DNA of 64,000 bases from Musa acuminata AAA Group (GCF_036884655.1 NC_088340.1:29824501-29888500); one strand, 5' to 3'; positions 1 through 13,089 are shown, counted from the first letter of the stretch. Made by a program: numbers and translations. Notes: a model not told the origin generated them from the letters alone.

Positions 1-640
1 AACTTTCAAAATTAATTTCTTTGCATGTGCAATAGGTAACAACAGACAGTTCAGTCAATCTGATGAGACAATTGCGGAAGTCTCTCACTGTTTCAGCAAT
101 GATTCTTAACGAACTGTCCTCTAGCATGGAATGAAGGACATCTGCATTGGACAACCTCACACAAATGGATGTGATGGTTATCACGCTTGTTTGTACATAC
201 ATTCTGAGACAAACCTAGGAATCTCAGCCTCCTAGTTTTCGAACAAAAGAAAACCCAACAGAGGCAACAAAAATTGGCTTCTCTATTAGAAATGGAAAAG
301 AAAGAAGAATCTGTACATTTGTCTTTGGTGAAGGGTCCAACCTCTGATGCATGACCACTCAGATGATTTGCAGGAGGCCAATCTGTCACCCTTTCACATG
401 ATATGCAATCATGCCAAGTGCAGTACCATCTGGTTTCCGAAAATGAAACCAGTTAATTCTTTGTATGCTTCTCGCCATAAAGGGACTTTTGCAGCCTCAT
501 TCTTCACAAGCAATCTCCTCCTCAACAATGTCTAATGTGTATCCTTCCAAACCTGCATGATGAGAGGACATCACTAGTCCAGTGGCGACTGTGGCACTGT
601 TCTCCCAAAATCCAACGCTGCCCCAAGTCCATGATCCTTT
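1..640. other. Left flank without a recognised gene
   Basis: No gene could be supported here. Short open frames exist on both strands, but none shows a recognisable domain, splice pattern or codon bias. The stretch ends exactly where the LTR of element H begins at 641. It may be intergenic DNA or the remnant of a gene whose body lies outside the window. Confidence 0.5.
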
Positions 641-1113
641 TGTTAGGTTTTTGTGACCCTTTTATAATTAAATAAGATATATAATATATAACTAATTATG
701 TTTCGTTGAAATATTTTAGCCAATATAATAGAAGTCCATCTTATGGAACGATTCCTCAGGAGATAATCTTGATGGGAGGAAATCTCCTGAGATCTTATCG
801 TTACGATCTTATCGTAGACCCTCTGCTCTCGCCTATAAAAGGACCTCTAGGGTTGAGAGAGCGTTGGCACGCACCTTTCCGTTGAGGAATTTCAGTTTCT
901 ATTCCTTGCGCTCGTTGCAGATTCCGCAGTGGATTTAGATTAAAGATGGTGCCTGCAGTAATCTTACTGTGCTTAGCAGATCAGACGAGATCTCTGAATA
1001 GATGGTATTAAAAGGTACGCATCATAATAATTAGATCTATACATTTGATTCCGATCCTATAAAAGTTATTTCCGCATTTTTGATATGGCATAATTATAGA
1101 TTTTATGCTTACA
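641..1113 (+). repeat. 5' LTR of element H
   Basis: This 473-bp copy starts TGTTAGGTTT and ends GCTTACA, directly before the primer-binding site. A TATA box (TATAAAA, 834-840) is followed by GGACC. It is about 65 bp shorter than the 3' LTR, mostly because it lacks a block present in the other copy around 7672-7765. Confidence 0.9.
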
Positions 1114-1115
1114 TT

Positions 1116-1128
1116 TGGTACTAGAGCC
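1116..1128 (+). other. Primer-binding site of element H (initiator Met tRNA type)
   Basis: TGGTACTAGAGCC lies two bases after the LTR end. It resembles the usual copia site TGGTATCAGAGCC, complementary to the 3' end of initiator methionine tRNA, with a local TCA/CTA change. Confidence 0.75.
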
Positions 1129-1202
1129 TAGATTTTTGAAATCAAATGCATTAGATCTGTAAATTTATTTACGATGCATAAATTACTTTCATCTTCCAAG
1201 AA

Positions 1203-1580
1203 TTGCTAAGCAGCAATGGTCACCGTCGACCTCGCTGCGAATCTTCGACTACGTTGGGTAGCGTGCGTATCACAGAACCCGTCCCGTACACAGGCATCAC
1301 AGAACCCGTCCATGCGACGGCCGACCGCACACGGCCATAACTCGTCCATGCGACGGTCGGCCACATACAGGCAGACAGCCCAGGTGGCGGCCGTGCGTGA
1401 GCAAAACGTGCACAAGCGGCGATCGCGCGCTGGCAGCAGCCACGCGAGGACAGGAACCGCCGCAACAGCATTGGCCGCGCGTGGGCAGGTGGCAGCCCCG
1501 CGGCGGCAGCGCCATGGCGGCGGTAGCCGCACGCACAGGCGGTAGTGCAGCACGCGCCGACGACGACGGCAGCGAAGGCA
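1203..1580 (+). other. GC-rich island in the leader of element H
   Basis: A GC- and CpG-rich block stands out from the AT-rich element around it and ends in TTTTAGGGTTTT. Several overlapping frames on both strands are open, as high GC content predicts, and none resembles a known protein. The B and A leaders have a block in the same place (18540-18860 and 25740-26285), also followed by an AGGGTTTT motif and then a 'TTTTGCCC' motif. Confidence 0.6.
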
Positions 1581-2140
1581 TTTTAGGGTTTTGGCATAAT
1601 TACGATTTTGTCCTCGAGGCTAGGGTTTTCTAAAATTATAGTTTTGCCCTTTGCAAATTTCGTAATTTTAGTTTATGTGCTATCAACATATTTATTATTT
1701 TACCCTCGGGTCTAATTTCTACCAAATTATAGTTCTGCCATTCGCCTATTTCCGATTTATATTCTTTCAAATATTTATGGTTTTATCAAAAATTGAGAAA
1801 TTTAGTTTATATTCTCAATTATAAAATTGATAAATATGATTTATTATAAATATAATTTATTATAATTATGATTAATTTTAATCATGATTATATTTTTGAT
1901 TATTTAATTTGATTTAATTTTATTAAAAAAAACTATAAATTATGGTTCACTTTATAGTCTTTTCATATGAATTATTGATTATACATATGGTAAAAAAAAA
2001 TTTTAATTATTATTTTTAGAATTTTATTTACTTATTCACATGTATATATATGAAATTATGAAATAATATTTACCTTTCACATGAAGGCATGATTTTTATA
2101 TTATCATGATTATCATATGAGTTTTTTTTACTGATTAATT

Positions 2141-2421
2141 TTCAATAATTATTATTGTTATTTATTATTGAACTGCTTAGCATCAATGTTCAATAATAAT
2201 TATTATTATTTATTATTGAATTGCTTAGTATTAATGTTCAATAATTATTATTGTTATTTATTATTGAATTGTTAACATTAATGTTCAATAATTATTATTG
2301 TTATTTATTATTGAATTGCTTAGCATTAATGTTCAATAATTATTATTATTATTTATTATTAAACTGCTTAGAATTAATATTCAATAATTATTATGGTTAT
2401 TTTATTATTGAACTGCTTAGC
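2141..2421 (+). repeat. Six-copy 48-bp tandem repeat in the leader of H
   Basis: Units begin with TTCAATAAT near 2141, 2189, 2237, 2284, 2332 and 2380, a spacing of 47-48 bp. Within a unit the start TTCAATAATTATTATT is nearly complementary to the later part ending ATTATTGAA, so each unit can fold into a hairpin. Units are joined by a GCTTAGCATTAATG-like linker. The array is non-coding and lies between the GC-rich leader and gag. Confidence 0.85.
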
Positions 2422-2944
2422 AAAAATTAAAGAAATTGATGAATATTATTTGTAACTCATCTCCCTGAGTTTTATCTGACTAGTAGTTGCTAAAGTTGCC
2501 TGGGATGATACACTTTTGTGATATGAATTACAATAAAAGTTTTATCGTTTATAGGACATTTTATATTTTATTTTATATTATTGCATTAGTTTTGTAGCCA
2601 CCAAAGTGACCTGGATTAATGACTTATAAAATAATATTAAAGAATTAATCCTAAATGACATTAAGGAAATAATATTCATAATGACACATATAATTAGGAG
2701 ATTTAGATAATTTTAAAGGAGAATCTAATTCAAATAATTTTGTGATGGGGTAGGATGATACTGTGTTTGGATATCCTTGTAGTTTAGGGTTGTATACTCA
2801 AAGGTAACAACATTATTCCACAAGGATGATATCAGTCCTCTATAAATATTCTTGATTGAACACTAGATATGTCAATATTTCACCCAAAGGTGTAATATAG
2901 ATGATATCAATAGTTCATCAATTTTTGACAAACTCAAAGCATTA

Positions 2945-5900
2945 ATGTTGTTCTATATTTTTTTTGCAGTAGTACTTCCGCATATAAATTCTTATGCATC
3001 TAATGTCCTTGTACTATCTGGATCAAATTATTTAGAATGGTTAGAGCATATGCAATTCACACTGGGTGTATTAGACCTTGATTTAGCATTACTTGTTGAA
3101 AAGCCTATAGTGACTGATGAAAATACTGTAAAGCAAGTTAATGAAATGGAGGCTTGGGAAAGATCTGATAGGCTTAGTTTAATGTTTATAAGAATGACAA
3201 TTGCAAATAATATAAAGACTTCATTACCGATTGCAACTAGCGCAAAGAAATATTTAAAAGTTATTGAAGACATATTTAAATCTGTTGATAAGTCATTGGT
3301 TAGCACATTAATGAAAGAACTGACTATGGCTCAGTATGATGGTACTCGAGGAATTCAGGATCACATCCTCAATATGGCTGACAAAACTGTAAAACTTAAA
3401 ACATTAGGCATAAATGTTGATGAATCTTTCCTCGTGCAATTTATTCTCAATTCTCTTCCTTCTTAGTTTGACCCATTCAAGATTCACTATAATACAAATA
3501 AGGATAAGTGGGACTTAAATGAGTTAACTAACATGTGTGTTTAGGAAGAATTGAGATTAAGATAGGAAAGTTCATATAATGTCATGGCTACTACTCAAGG
3601 AGCTGGTAATAAGAAAAGAAAATTAAAACATTATCAATCAAAGAAACTTGTCGGGTCTGGAAATGTTAAACGGACTAATGAAAAGAAAACCTTTATTGTA
3701 AAGTGCTTCTTTTGTGGCAAGAAAGGACACGTAAAGAAGGATTGCATTAAACACAAGACTTAGTTCGAAAAGAAAGGTATTAACTCGACCTTTGTATGTT
3801 TCGAATCAAATATTACAGAAGTTCCTCATAACACTTGGTGGATTGATTCTGGTGCTTCAACTCATGTTATAAATAACATGCAAGGATTTCTTTCAATTTG
3901 GAAACCAAAAGAACATAAAAGATTTATCATTATGGGAAATCATCTTAAAGCGAAAGTGATATCAATGGGAATTTATCGTCTACGTTTAGAGACGGGTCAC
4001 TTGATGGATCTTGTTGACACATGTTATGTCCTTACAATTTCTAAAAATTTGGTTTCTCTTTCTAGAATTGATGAGTTAGGATATTGTCTTTCTTTTGGTA
4101 GTGGCAAACTCAGTATGTTTTATGATTCAATAAAAGTTGGTTCTGGAATTCTATGTGATGGTTTGTATAGAATTAATTTGGATATTGAGTTTGCAAAGAC
4201 ATTAATGACCCTGCAATCAAGTGTTGGATTGAAACGTAGTTTCAATAATGAAAGATCTTCTATATTGTGGCATAGACGATTAGGGCATATCTCCAAGGAA
4301 AGAATTGAAAAATTAGTGAAGGATAATATTTTGAAACATTTAGACTTCACTGATTTTGATGTTTGTATAGATTGCATTAAGGGAAAGCAAACTAAACATA
4401 TAAAGAAAAATGCCACAAGAAGTAAAGAACTCCTTGAGATTATTCATACTGATATCTGCGGACCACTCCATATTCCTTGTTTTAGTGGAGAAAAATATTT
4501 CATCACATTTATAGATGATCTGTCTAGTTATGACTATGTTTATCTAATACATGAAAAGTCTCAAGCCATTGATACTCTTGAAGTATACATAAATGAGGTT
4601 GAGAGACAATTAGATAGAAAAATTAAAATTATCAGATCTGACAGAGGTGGTGAATTTGATGGCAGATATGATGGATCTGGTCAGAATATTGGCCTAGAAT
4701 AATAGGGTATTTGTGCTCAATATGCATTACCAGGTGTGCCACAGCAGAACGGTGTTACTGAAAGGCGAAATCGTACTCTGATGGATATGGTTAGGAGCAT
4801 GATAAGTTATTCCTCTGTACCTGAGTCGATGGGGTGAAGCTCTTAGGATAGCTATGTACATCTTGAACAGGGTTCCTAGTAAATCAGTTTTATTGACTCC
4901 ATTTGAGTTATGGACTGGTATGAAGCCTAGTCTAAGACATTTACATATTTGGGGGTGTCCTGCAGAGATAAGAGTATTCAATCCACATAAAAAGAAATTG
5001 GATCCAAGAACTATTTCAGGATATTTTATTGGTTATCCAGAAAAATCCAAGGGATACAAATTTTATTGCCCTAATTATAGTATGAGAATAGTAGAATCTG
5101 GTAATGCAAAATTCCTAGAAAATGGTGAAATCAATGAGAGTGAAAAATCTCGAAGGATTAATTTTGATATCGAGGAGATTCAGGTTAATTCTCCCATACC
5201 ATCTCCTATTCGAGAGATTGTTGTTCCTCAAATCAATGAGAGTATTGATGAGGGTGAACAATAAAATAATATAAAAAAACTCTCACAGAATATTGATGTC
5301 GCCGCTGATAATCTTATAGAACAATCACAATTAGCAGATTTGAGAAGATCTCAAAAGAAAAAGAAACATGCCATTTCTGATGATTATGTGGTATATCTAC
5401 AAGAATCAGATTATGATATAGGAATAAAAAGAGACCCCTTATCGTTTTCATAAGCCATAGAAAGTAACGATTCTGAAAAATGGTATGATGCAATGAAAGA
5501 ACAGTTAAAATCAATGGTCTAGAATAGTGTCTGGGATCTCGTTGAATTGCCCAATGATTGCAAAAGAGTCGGTTGTAAATGGGTCTTTAAGACAAAACGC
5601 GACTCAACGGGCAATATCGAACGATATAAAGCCAGACTTGTAGCCAAAGGTTTTTCTCATAAGGAAGGCATCGACTATAATGAGACTTTTTCTCTAGTTT
5701 TAATAAAAGACTCATTAAGAATCATCATGCCATTGGTAGCTTATTATGATCTTGAGTTGCATCAAATGGATGTGAAAACAGCATTTCTGAATGGGGATCT
5801 GGATGAAGAAATCTATATGGAACAACTTGAAGGATTCATTGAAAAGGGAAAAGAAAATTGGGCTTGTAAACTTAAGAAATCCATTTATGGCCTTAAACAA

Positions 5901-6945
5901 GCTTCCAAACAATGGTATATAAAATTTTATAATACCATCACTTCCTTCGGATTTAAGGAAAACACTGTTGATCAGTGTATACATCTGAAGGTAAGTGGGA
6001 GCAAGTTTATTATATTGGTCTTATATATTGATGATATTTTACTTGCCAGTAGAGATCTTGGTTTATTGCACGAAACCAAGATATTTCTCAACAAGAACTT
6101 TAAGATGGTTGATATAAATGAGGCAGCCTATGTTATTGGCATTGAGATATTCAGGGATAGATATCAAGGATTATTAGAATTGTCTTAGAAAGGATATATT
6201 GATCGTATCTTAGAAAGATTTAATATGTAGCTTTGCTCAACTAGTGATGTACTTATTACTAGAGGTGAAAAATTCAATCAAAACCAGTGCCCAAGAAATG
6301 ACTTAGAAAAAAATCAAATGAAGAATATTCCTGATGGGTGCGTAGTTGGAAGTCTATTATATGCTCAAACTTGTACAAGACTATATATTAGTTTTGCAGT
6401 TGCAATATTGGGAAGATACCAAAGCAACTTAGGAATGGAACATTGGAAAGCTGCAAAGAAAGTAATGAGATATCTGCAAGGGACGAAAGATTATATGCTC
6501 ATATATAAGAGATTAGATCAGCTTGAAGTGATAGGATATTCAGATGCTAATTTTGTAAATTGCCTCGACAGTATGAAGTCCACTTCAGGATTTGTATTTA
6601 TATTAGCTAGTGGGGCAATTTCTTGGAAAAGTGCAAAGTAATTGCTTATTGCATCATCAACAATGGAAGCTAAATTTGTGGCATGCTTTGAGGCCACAAA
6701 TCAAGCTTTATGGCTGCAAAATTTCATCTCGGGACTTGGTGTGGTCGACTCAATTGCCAGGCCGCTGAAGATATTTTATGATAACACTGCAGTAGTTTTC
6801 TTCTCTAAGAATAGCAAGTACTCTAGTGGTTCCAAGCACATTGAGATAAAGTACTTGGTGGTTAGAGAAAGAGTCAAGAAACAGTAAGTGTCAATTGAGA
6901 ATTTGAGCACCACTGATGATAGCTGATCCATTGACAAAAGTTTTA
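2945..6945 (+). pseudogene. Gag-pol of element H, broken by stops
   Basis: Gag opens at 2945 and is stopped at 3464-3466. It continues in frame past more stops to an intact CCHC zinc knuckle (CFFCGKKGHVKKDC, about 3709-3750). Protease is marked by WWIDSGASTHV near 3838. GAG-pre-integrase and integrase lie at 3878-4702, with TDICGP, FIDDLSSY and later a TERRNRT region near 4760. Reverse transcriptase lies at 5547-6188, with [11 protein letters not shown] and YIDDILLAS, and RNase H at 6318-6887. There are at least eight in-frame stops, among them 3464, 4700, 5262, 6186 and 6639, plus a frameshift near 4830. It cannot make a functional polyprotein. Confidence 0.88.
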
Positions 6946-7438
6946 CAGTGTAAAATATTCAAAAAACATGTTCTTAGAATGGAGCTTGTGAGCAAGTCAT
7001 AAAGGATATGGTGATGCATGTTTATGTTGATACTATTATTGACCTTCTTCTTGCTTAATTAAAGTTATCTGTTTCTGCTATCCTATTTACATTTATGTTT
7101 ATGTATATTATGGTTGAATGTAATAACAGGATTGTCTTGATAAGATAAATTACATAGGTCATTATGGACTATATTAGGAAAGACATACAATGTTGTGGTA
7201 CATAGAAGGGAGTATGACATTGATGAAATACAACCGCTATGACTCGCATTGATAGTTGGACTTAATATAATATTATTATGTTTATTGGACTTATTGACTT
7301 ATTTTAAAACATGACCATGTATAAAATGCTTTTTAAAATTTCTTGAAATCTAATTAGGTAAAATTATTTTTCAAACAAATTTTGTTTTGTTTATTTTGAT
7401 TTTGAATATCTCTTTTATATCTTATCAATTAATGGGCC

Positions 7439-7449
7439 AAGTGGGAGAA
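7439..7449 (+). other. Polypurine tract of element H
   Basis: AAGTGGGAGAA lies directly before the 3' LTR at 7450. This is the expected priming site for plus-strand DNA synthesis. The A/B family uses a very similar tract (AAGTGGGAGAT). Confidence 0.8.
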
Positions 7450-7987
7450 TGTTAGGTTTTTGTGGCCCTTTTATAATTGAATAAGATATATAATATATAA
7501 CTAATTAGGTTTCGTTGAAATATTTTAGTCAATATAATAGAAGTCCATCTTACGGAATGATTCCTCGGGAGATAACCTTAATGGAAGGAAATCTCCTAAG
7601 ATCTTATCGTAGACCCTCTGCTCTCGCCTATAATAGGACAGGACCTCTAGGGTTGAGAGACCGTTAGCACGTTATGTACAAATGCAGCTCTCCATTGAGG
7701 AATTTCAGTTTCTCTCCCAAAAACCCTTTCTCCCAAAAATCCATCAATCTCATAAATGATCTATTCCTTGCACTCCTTGCAGATTCCGCAGCGGATTTGG
7801 ATTAAAGACGGTACCTATAGCAATCTTGGATCAAAAACGATACTTAGCAGATCAGACGAGATCTTTGAACAGGTGGCATCAAAAGGTACGCATCGTAATA
7901 ATTAGATCTATGCATTTGATTCTGATCCTAGCATAAAAGTTATCTCCATATTTTTGATATGACATAATTATAGATTTTATGCTTACA
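7450..7987 (+). repeat. 3' LTR of element H
   Basis: This 538-bp copy begins TGTTAGGTTT and ends GCTTACA, matching 641-1113 with many point differences and extra sequence in the middle. The level of difference fits an old insertion. Confidence 0.9.
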
Positions 7988-9381
7988 TCTCTCACCCACA
8001 CAGTAACTTATTTTGATGATCTTATCAATCTCTTGAACACTACTGCATGCCCTAAGTACTTAATAATGGTCCCAGTGATCATAATTCAGCCATTTGTTAC
8101 TTCAACACTCACAAGAGAGAATCACAAGCCCCATGCCAATCTCCAGCTTACTACATGATTCTAATAGAGAATTAACGAGGTTACACCATCACTACAAGAC
8201 TCTCTCTTTATGATACAACATTCTCAACAAAAAAAAAAAAAAAAAAAACTTGATTTGTACTCTTAGTCTGATTTCAGAGAACAATAATCCAAGTGTTACG
8301 ATCATATCTGTACTTCTATATCTTCTTGTAATTCTTCCAACACTAAAGAAAGAAAATAACACAGTTATCTGCACAAAATATAAAAAGAATAGCCTTTTGC
8401 AGCTCAGATCTTTGACCATGCTCGTGTCATAACCTACAACACTAGTTTATCTGCAGTGCAATGAGTGTCCCCAACTTGTAAAATATGAAAAAGAATTGGC
8501 CAGTTATTACTGTTTGTCCCCACCTCAAACTGCAAAATTCCCATGTTCCTTCACAGAGAATATATAAAGAAGAAGTGATAGAAGCTGCCAAAAAATTTAA
8601 CCTGTGAATTTGATAGTCCACTGTTGCCATGTCAGTGTTAGTCAGCGACTGTCAGGAACTCCTTGTTCCATGTGGACCTTGCAGTCGTTATGTTGACCGA
8701 GAAAACTACATAGGGTAAGTGTAGCTTTTCTTCTGCTGGTTATTCTTTTGACTGTTGAAATCTATCGTGGTCTGTCAAGAATTATGAGGGTTGAATGCAC
8801 CCAACCTGTTGGTACACAAAGCAACACGAAAATTATTAGACGTATTGATACTATACAGTTCAAACATAAGTTGTCAAAAGAGTATCCATCTTTGCCTTCG
8901 ATTAGTCTTCACGGGAAGTCTCTTCTTCCATCAGTCTGTGTTGTCAACATATTGAAAGAAATCAGTTGGGAGTTCAAATACCACAAAGCACGAGACATAT
9001 GAATGTAAATTAGTGTAACTTCATAAATTCTTTGAAGTCTAATGTGTAAAGTAGGATGAAACTATAGGTTTTCATGCTCTTTTCATTAATGTATCTCCAT
9101 TCCAATTTATATGGACAAATAGGAATGATGGGAATTCATTACACTTACCAGAAGACCACAGCAAAATGTTGCTGACTTTTGATTCAGTGATCCAGGTTTC
9201 CTATCAGTCTTCCACAAGCAAATACGTCTATGAACTGTGACAACAGAGAACTTGCTTAGTATTTCTTTCTAGTCACTGGAAACATGCACATGACCGCAAG
9301 CATACCTTGGTTTGATTGCAGAGATTGTTCTCTAGGAACTCTGGATGGATAGAGCTTAGAGCATCTGACCGCTTGCAATCT
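7988..9381. other. Flank and 3' side of the 5-phosphatase gene
   Basis: No gene was recognised. The part next to 9381 should hold the 3' untranslated region of the minus-strand 5-phosphatase gene, but no clear poly(A) signal could be fixed. A run of 20 adenines lies at 8229-8248. Confidence 0.5.
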
Positions 9382-12185
9382 TTAAAAGAAACCGAGATCT
9401 GTGTAACCATTTGAGAAGGGCAAAAGCTCTTCGATGTCTACTTGAGAGCCAGCGCAATCCATGTTCTGTATTCGGCGGTGATTAATCGACTCGACTTCTG
9501 CTGTAAAAATGCTAGAAACAGGTCTATGATCAGAGAACCTGGACTCGCCACGAACGTAGGAGAGCTGGTTGAGGCCTCTTCCATACCATAAGATGCGATC
9601 GCACCTGATCCGTGAAACAATTTGATCAGCTTCACATATCAGATCAATGCATTCTAAGCTACTGTAGTGAAAATTGTTTGTTCTTAAATGATACCATGCA
9701 GGCGTTCGACGCTTCTCTTTGAGGTTCATGTCATCTCCAGCGTAGCGGTCCGAGTTGTTTGAATACTTGTATGTGGGAGGGAAGTATATTCTTCCTTCGT
9801 TCCATCCCCGGAAGACGCGGCCACACCTCCTTTCTATCCGAAGCTGCTTCAGAGAAAGAGCAGAATGAGCCACCAGAAAGTGTTCCTCGTGATCACATGA
9901 AATCTTCGCTAAGAAGCACGACTCTACCTGGTCTTTTTCCAGCAGTGCTTTCCAGTTACGCATTTCGACAAGTACCTTGGCCGCGCGATACGAAAGAGCA
10001 ACGCGGTAATTTAGATCTCCAAGCCAAATTATTCGACTACTAGGGAGAAGAGCAAACGGCAAACATGAGAGCCATTAGCGGAACGTAGTCGGGTGTTCAC
10101 TTCGCCAAGCAAATGGCAAACAGGCTTACTCATGCTGAAGGATGGTCTCAGGTGACCTGTCACCATGAACCGGAGGGAACCTTGTTTTTCTCAGGATCTC
10201 CATCACATCAGAGTTCCTCCGCAGCTCATCTCCATCCTTCTGCCCAGAAGTCAAATGGCTGCAGATGAAGCAGAAGCTTGTTTGGTGCAAACACATGCTA
10301 ATCGAAATCGAACCCTGGAAGAAACAAGTTTAACAATCCTCCAGGTGATGTGGTTCTCATGTTGCGGCCGGTAGCAGCATTAAGGAATTGACTGCATTGA
10401 AGCTAGAGACAGCAAGAGACATGCAACTAAATCTTACCTTGTTCCCAAGATAACCCATCAAACCTCTACCAACACAGGAGACCTTTAGGTTCCTTATGCT
10501 CTCTCTTATATCTCCTCTCACCCATACAGTGAGAAATATCCCCACCATCTGCTTGCTTGCCACCAAACAATACCTGGTCGAGAGGTGAAATCCTTCTTTC
10601 AGTTGAGTTCTTGCTGGAAAGCAAATGCTCAAATAGTTCTGAGGTATTTATTTTTACCTTGGATGTCCTGGTCTATCTCGCCCCTCCATGGATGAGGAAG
10701 CTGCGTGGCCATACGACATGGGCGAGTAGTGTGCTGCCATGCTAGGGGAGTAATCTCCACTGATGTTGTCGTCGTCGTCGTCGGAGCCACCCCATCGATA
10801 GCTGGGGTCGTAATCACTTGGCCTGTTTGCGAAAATGACACGCTCGCAGATGCTATGCCGGCGATCTAACCGGGGCTGCGGGGCCAAGACGTCCCCGTCG
10901 ATCCTCAAACTACGGCTCAAGGACTGGAACGAGCGGCGGTGGAGCAAATGCTGGTGTCTCGACGTCGTCGCGCCTTCGAAGTCGTCGTCCAACTCCATGA
11001 TTGGGTTGGGGACAGGGGAGGGTGTCTGGTAGCTGCTGCTGCTGCCATTGCCGGGAAGACCGTCGAGGGTCTTCCTAATGAGAGCGACCCATTTCCTTGC
11101 AGGAGCATTGTCTTCTGCCCCCAAAACATTTCCCGCATTGAGAGGAACAACTTCCTGAAATCTGAGAGACCAAAGCAGGCAACTTCACACGACAGACGCT
11201 TCGAGGAAGATGCACGAAGGTGAGGCACGTACCCCAGGACGTATATGTCTGCAGCAGGTGAGGCATGGAGCCAATCATCAAGATTCAGACTACCTTTTGG
11301 GGAGTTCCCACCTACATTCCATGTTGCAACGAAGATCCTAGCCCAAGAAATCGAGTGGTAAGCGGCTCAAGGCAGCTAAGAAGTGGAATGGATGGGTGAT
11401 TGCTTGGTTGTTGTTTGAAGGTACCTGTAGTGCTGGGTTTCGGTGACTTCAGCGGCAACAAGATCGATCTTTCCTCGTCGAACTTGATCGGACTTCTTCC
11501 TGGACAATCTCTCTGATGACACAAATTGAAGTTTGTGTGAGGAATAGGAACAATTCAGAGAGGGAAGGGAAAGAGAAGGAAGACATGGTCCAAAGCTGCA
11601 AGGCTGGGAGGATGCACTGTTTAACCTGTTTTGCTTTGCTTGACAGAGTAAGCTTCTGTCCCTGTGATGCTGACCCGCCATTCCTCATCGCCTCCTGAAA
11701 AGAACACGCACACACTTTAAGAAGAACAAGGAATCCAGGCTGTGTTCTGCATTAATGGGCATCAGACCCATGACTTGTTTCACAGTGTTGGAGGGGAAGC
11801 AGTTGGTCCTCAGCAGATGCTGAGGAGAGAAGAGAAGGGAGCTTTGACAAGGAAGAAAAAGGGATGTGGAAGACAAAACAGCACCACAAGCAATGAACAT
11901 GATAGCAGAAGTAAGGGTGACATAAGCATCTCTACCTCTACTGACATAATCTGAATGGAAGTCGTCAGCTTTGTTCTTGATGTTGAACCATCTTACAAGG
12001 GACTTGGACCATGAGAGCTGCTCTCAAACAGATGAAAGAAGGAGAAAAAGAAGGCAAGCATTAGTAATCCACGAAGCTCAGTGGCACTTGACTGTAAGAG
12101 AACAACAGGTCTACTCAGAGCATCTGTAAGCAAAAACCTTGCTTTTCTTCGAAGTCCCATCTTTCATGGTTTCAGATGCCCTCAT
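9382..12185 (-). CDS. CVP2: Type I inositol polyphosphate 5-phosphatase, CVP2/CVL1-like
   Basis: This family removes the 5-phosphate from inositol phosphates or phosphoinositides; in Arabidopsis CVP2/CVL1 act on phosphoinositides in vein patterning. Coding exons on the minus strand are 12138-12185, 11936-12017, 11626-11694, 11425-11512, 11233-11337, 10658-11161, 10438-10609, 10130-10314, 9928-10039, 9695-9843 and 9382-9604. All join in phase with GT-AG introns to give 578 residues. Visible landmarks are an N-terminal [58 protein letters not shown], the catalytic [26 protein letters not shown] and a C-terminal [16 protein letters not shown]. The Ser/Asp-rich insert in exon 6 is typical of this subgroup. 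The least certain junction is the acceptor at 10610, where phase forces AAG rather than the nearby CAG. The start could also be the second ATG, six codons on. The gene looks functional. Confidence 0.93.
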
Positions 12186-12276
12186 AGAGCTGAATAAACG
12201 GTCGTCTTCAGATCTCCAGGCAATGAAAGGGAATGGAAACAGTTGGTGTTTCTGGTTTCCATACTGTTCCCTCCTC

Positions 12277-12591
12277 CTGGAGAAGAACAAGATGCAGAGA
12301 ACCAGAGAGCAGAGTAGATATTTTTATGGAAAACAAAGATACAGATCCTTTACTTCACTTACTAATCTACTAGGAAGTTAATTTTGCTATCTAACAAGAT
12401 CAAAAGGAACTGGAGAGAGTCACTGCCAGATTCTCTTCAGAAAAAGGAAGCTGTGATCTTTGTTCCCCTCTCTAGATGGGTTTTGATGTGGAGGATTGCT
12501 GACTGAAACAAGAAGTGGGAACCATAGAGTTCAAATGCAAGGAAGTGAAAAAGATTGGATCTTGGAGAAGAAGAAGAGTGCAGGCACGCAC
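12277..12591 (-). other. Probable 5' UTR intron of the CVP2-like gene
   Basis: On the minus strand a donor CAAAG/GTGCGTG (first intron base 12591) and an acceptor TTCTTCTCCAG/GAGG (exon resumes at 12276) bracket a plausible leader intron of about 315 bp. No open frame upstream of the ATG at 12185 joins it usefully. This is inferred from splice motifs only; a cDNA would settle it. Confidence 0.45.
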
Positions 12592-12689
12592 CTTTGAGAA
12601 GGTAGGAAGGGATGGTGTGTGAGGAGAATGGAGGGAGAGACTGGGGGCATGCTCTCCTTCAAATCCTTGTGCCTAGGAGTTGATTAAAG

Positions 12690-12730
12690 TATCCAGTTTT
12701 AAGAGAATAAAGTGCATATAGAGGCCCCCC
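12690..12730 (-). promoter_or_regulatory. Candidate core promoter of the CVP2-like gene
   Basis: Read on the minus strand, CTCTATATGCAC (near 12714-12725) is a TATA-like box with a start site expected about 30 bp downstream, near 12690. That leaves a first leader exon of about 100 bp ending at 12592. Upstream lie a CT/GA-rich stretch (12731-12760) and a longer (GA)n run. This is an inference from position and composition. Confidence 0.4.
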
Positions 12731-12760
12731 ATCTCCCTCTCTCTCGCTCTCTCCCTTCTC

Positions 12761-13044
12761 TCATGTCTTTTTCCTCCAAAATCCAAGACAAAACCATAAC
12801 AGGGGAATGGAAGCAAAAATGTTGTTATCAAGCAAGAAAATCTAAGATGGAAACTAATGAGAGAACAAATGAAAAGAAGAGCCGCCAGACCCCACACACC
12901 ATTTAGAGTCTTCCCCCTCACAACGGCCCCTTTTCAGTATGGCGTACACCCCCTCCTCTCCTTGATCCTTCCCATGAGGCAGGTGTAGGGAAGGAAAGAA
13001 ATAAAACGATAAAAACATCTAATGAAAATGACATAGAAGGATGC

Positions 13045-13089
<45 letters not shown>

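Larger units (their letters stand above)
641..7987 (+). mobile_element. Element H: decayed, nearly full-length Ty1/copia retrotransposon
   Basis: Two related direct repeats (641-1113 and 7450-7987) begin TGTTAGG and end CTTACA. They enclose a primer-binding site, gag, protease, integrase, reverse transcriptase and RNase H in copia order, then a polypurine tract. The coding part resembles TNT1-94-like copia polyproteins and is broken by several in-frame stops. The flanking 5-mers are CCTTT on the left and TCTCT on the right. They match at only 3 of 5 positions, both differences being C/T, so the target duplication is decayed or the element has been rearranged. H is separate from the large nest further right. 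Confidence 0.9.

Noticed and set aside
93..389. Minus-strand frame of 98 codons at the left edge
   Set aside because: No domain or splice context was recognisable and composition is not coding-like; the overlapping plus-strand frame 347-535 is no better.
636..640. Target duplication of element H
   Set aside because: CCTTT on the left and TCTCT on the right match at only three of five positions, so I do not claim a duplication.
1206..1633. Overlapping frames in the GC-rich leader of H
   Set aside because: Multiple open frames from composition only, with no domain and in a leader position.
9759..10043. Plus-strand frames across the 5-phosphatase gene
   Set aside because: They are the opposite strand of exons joined by intact splice sites on the minus strand.
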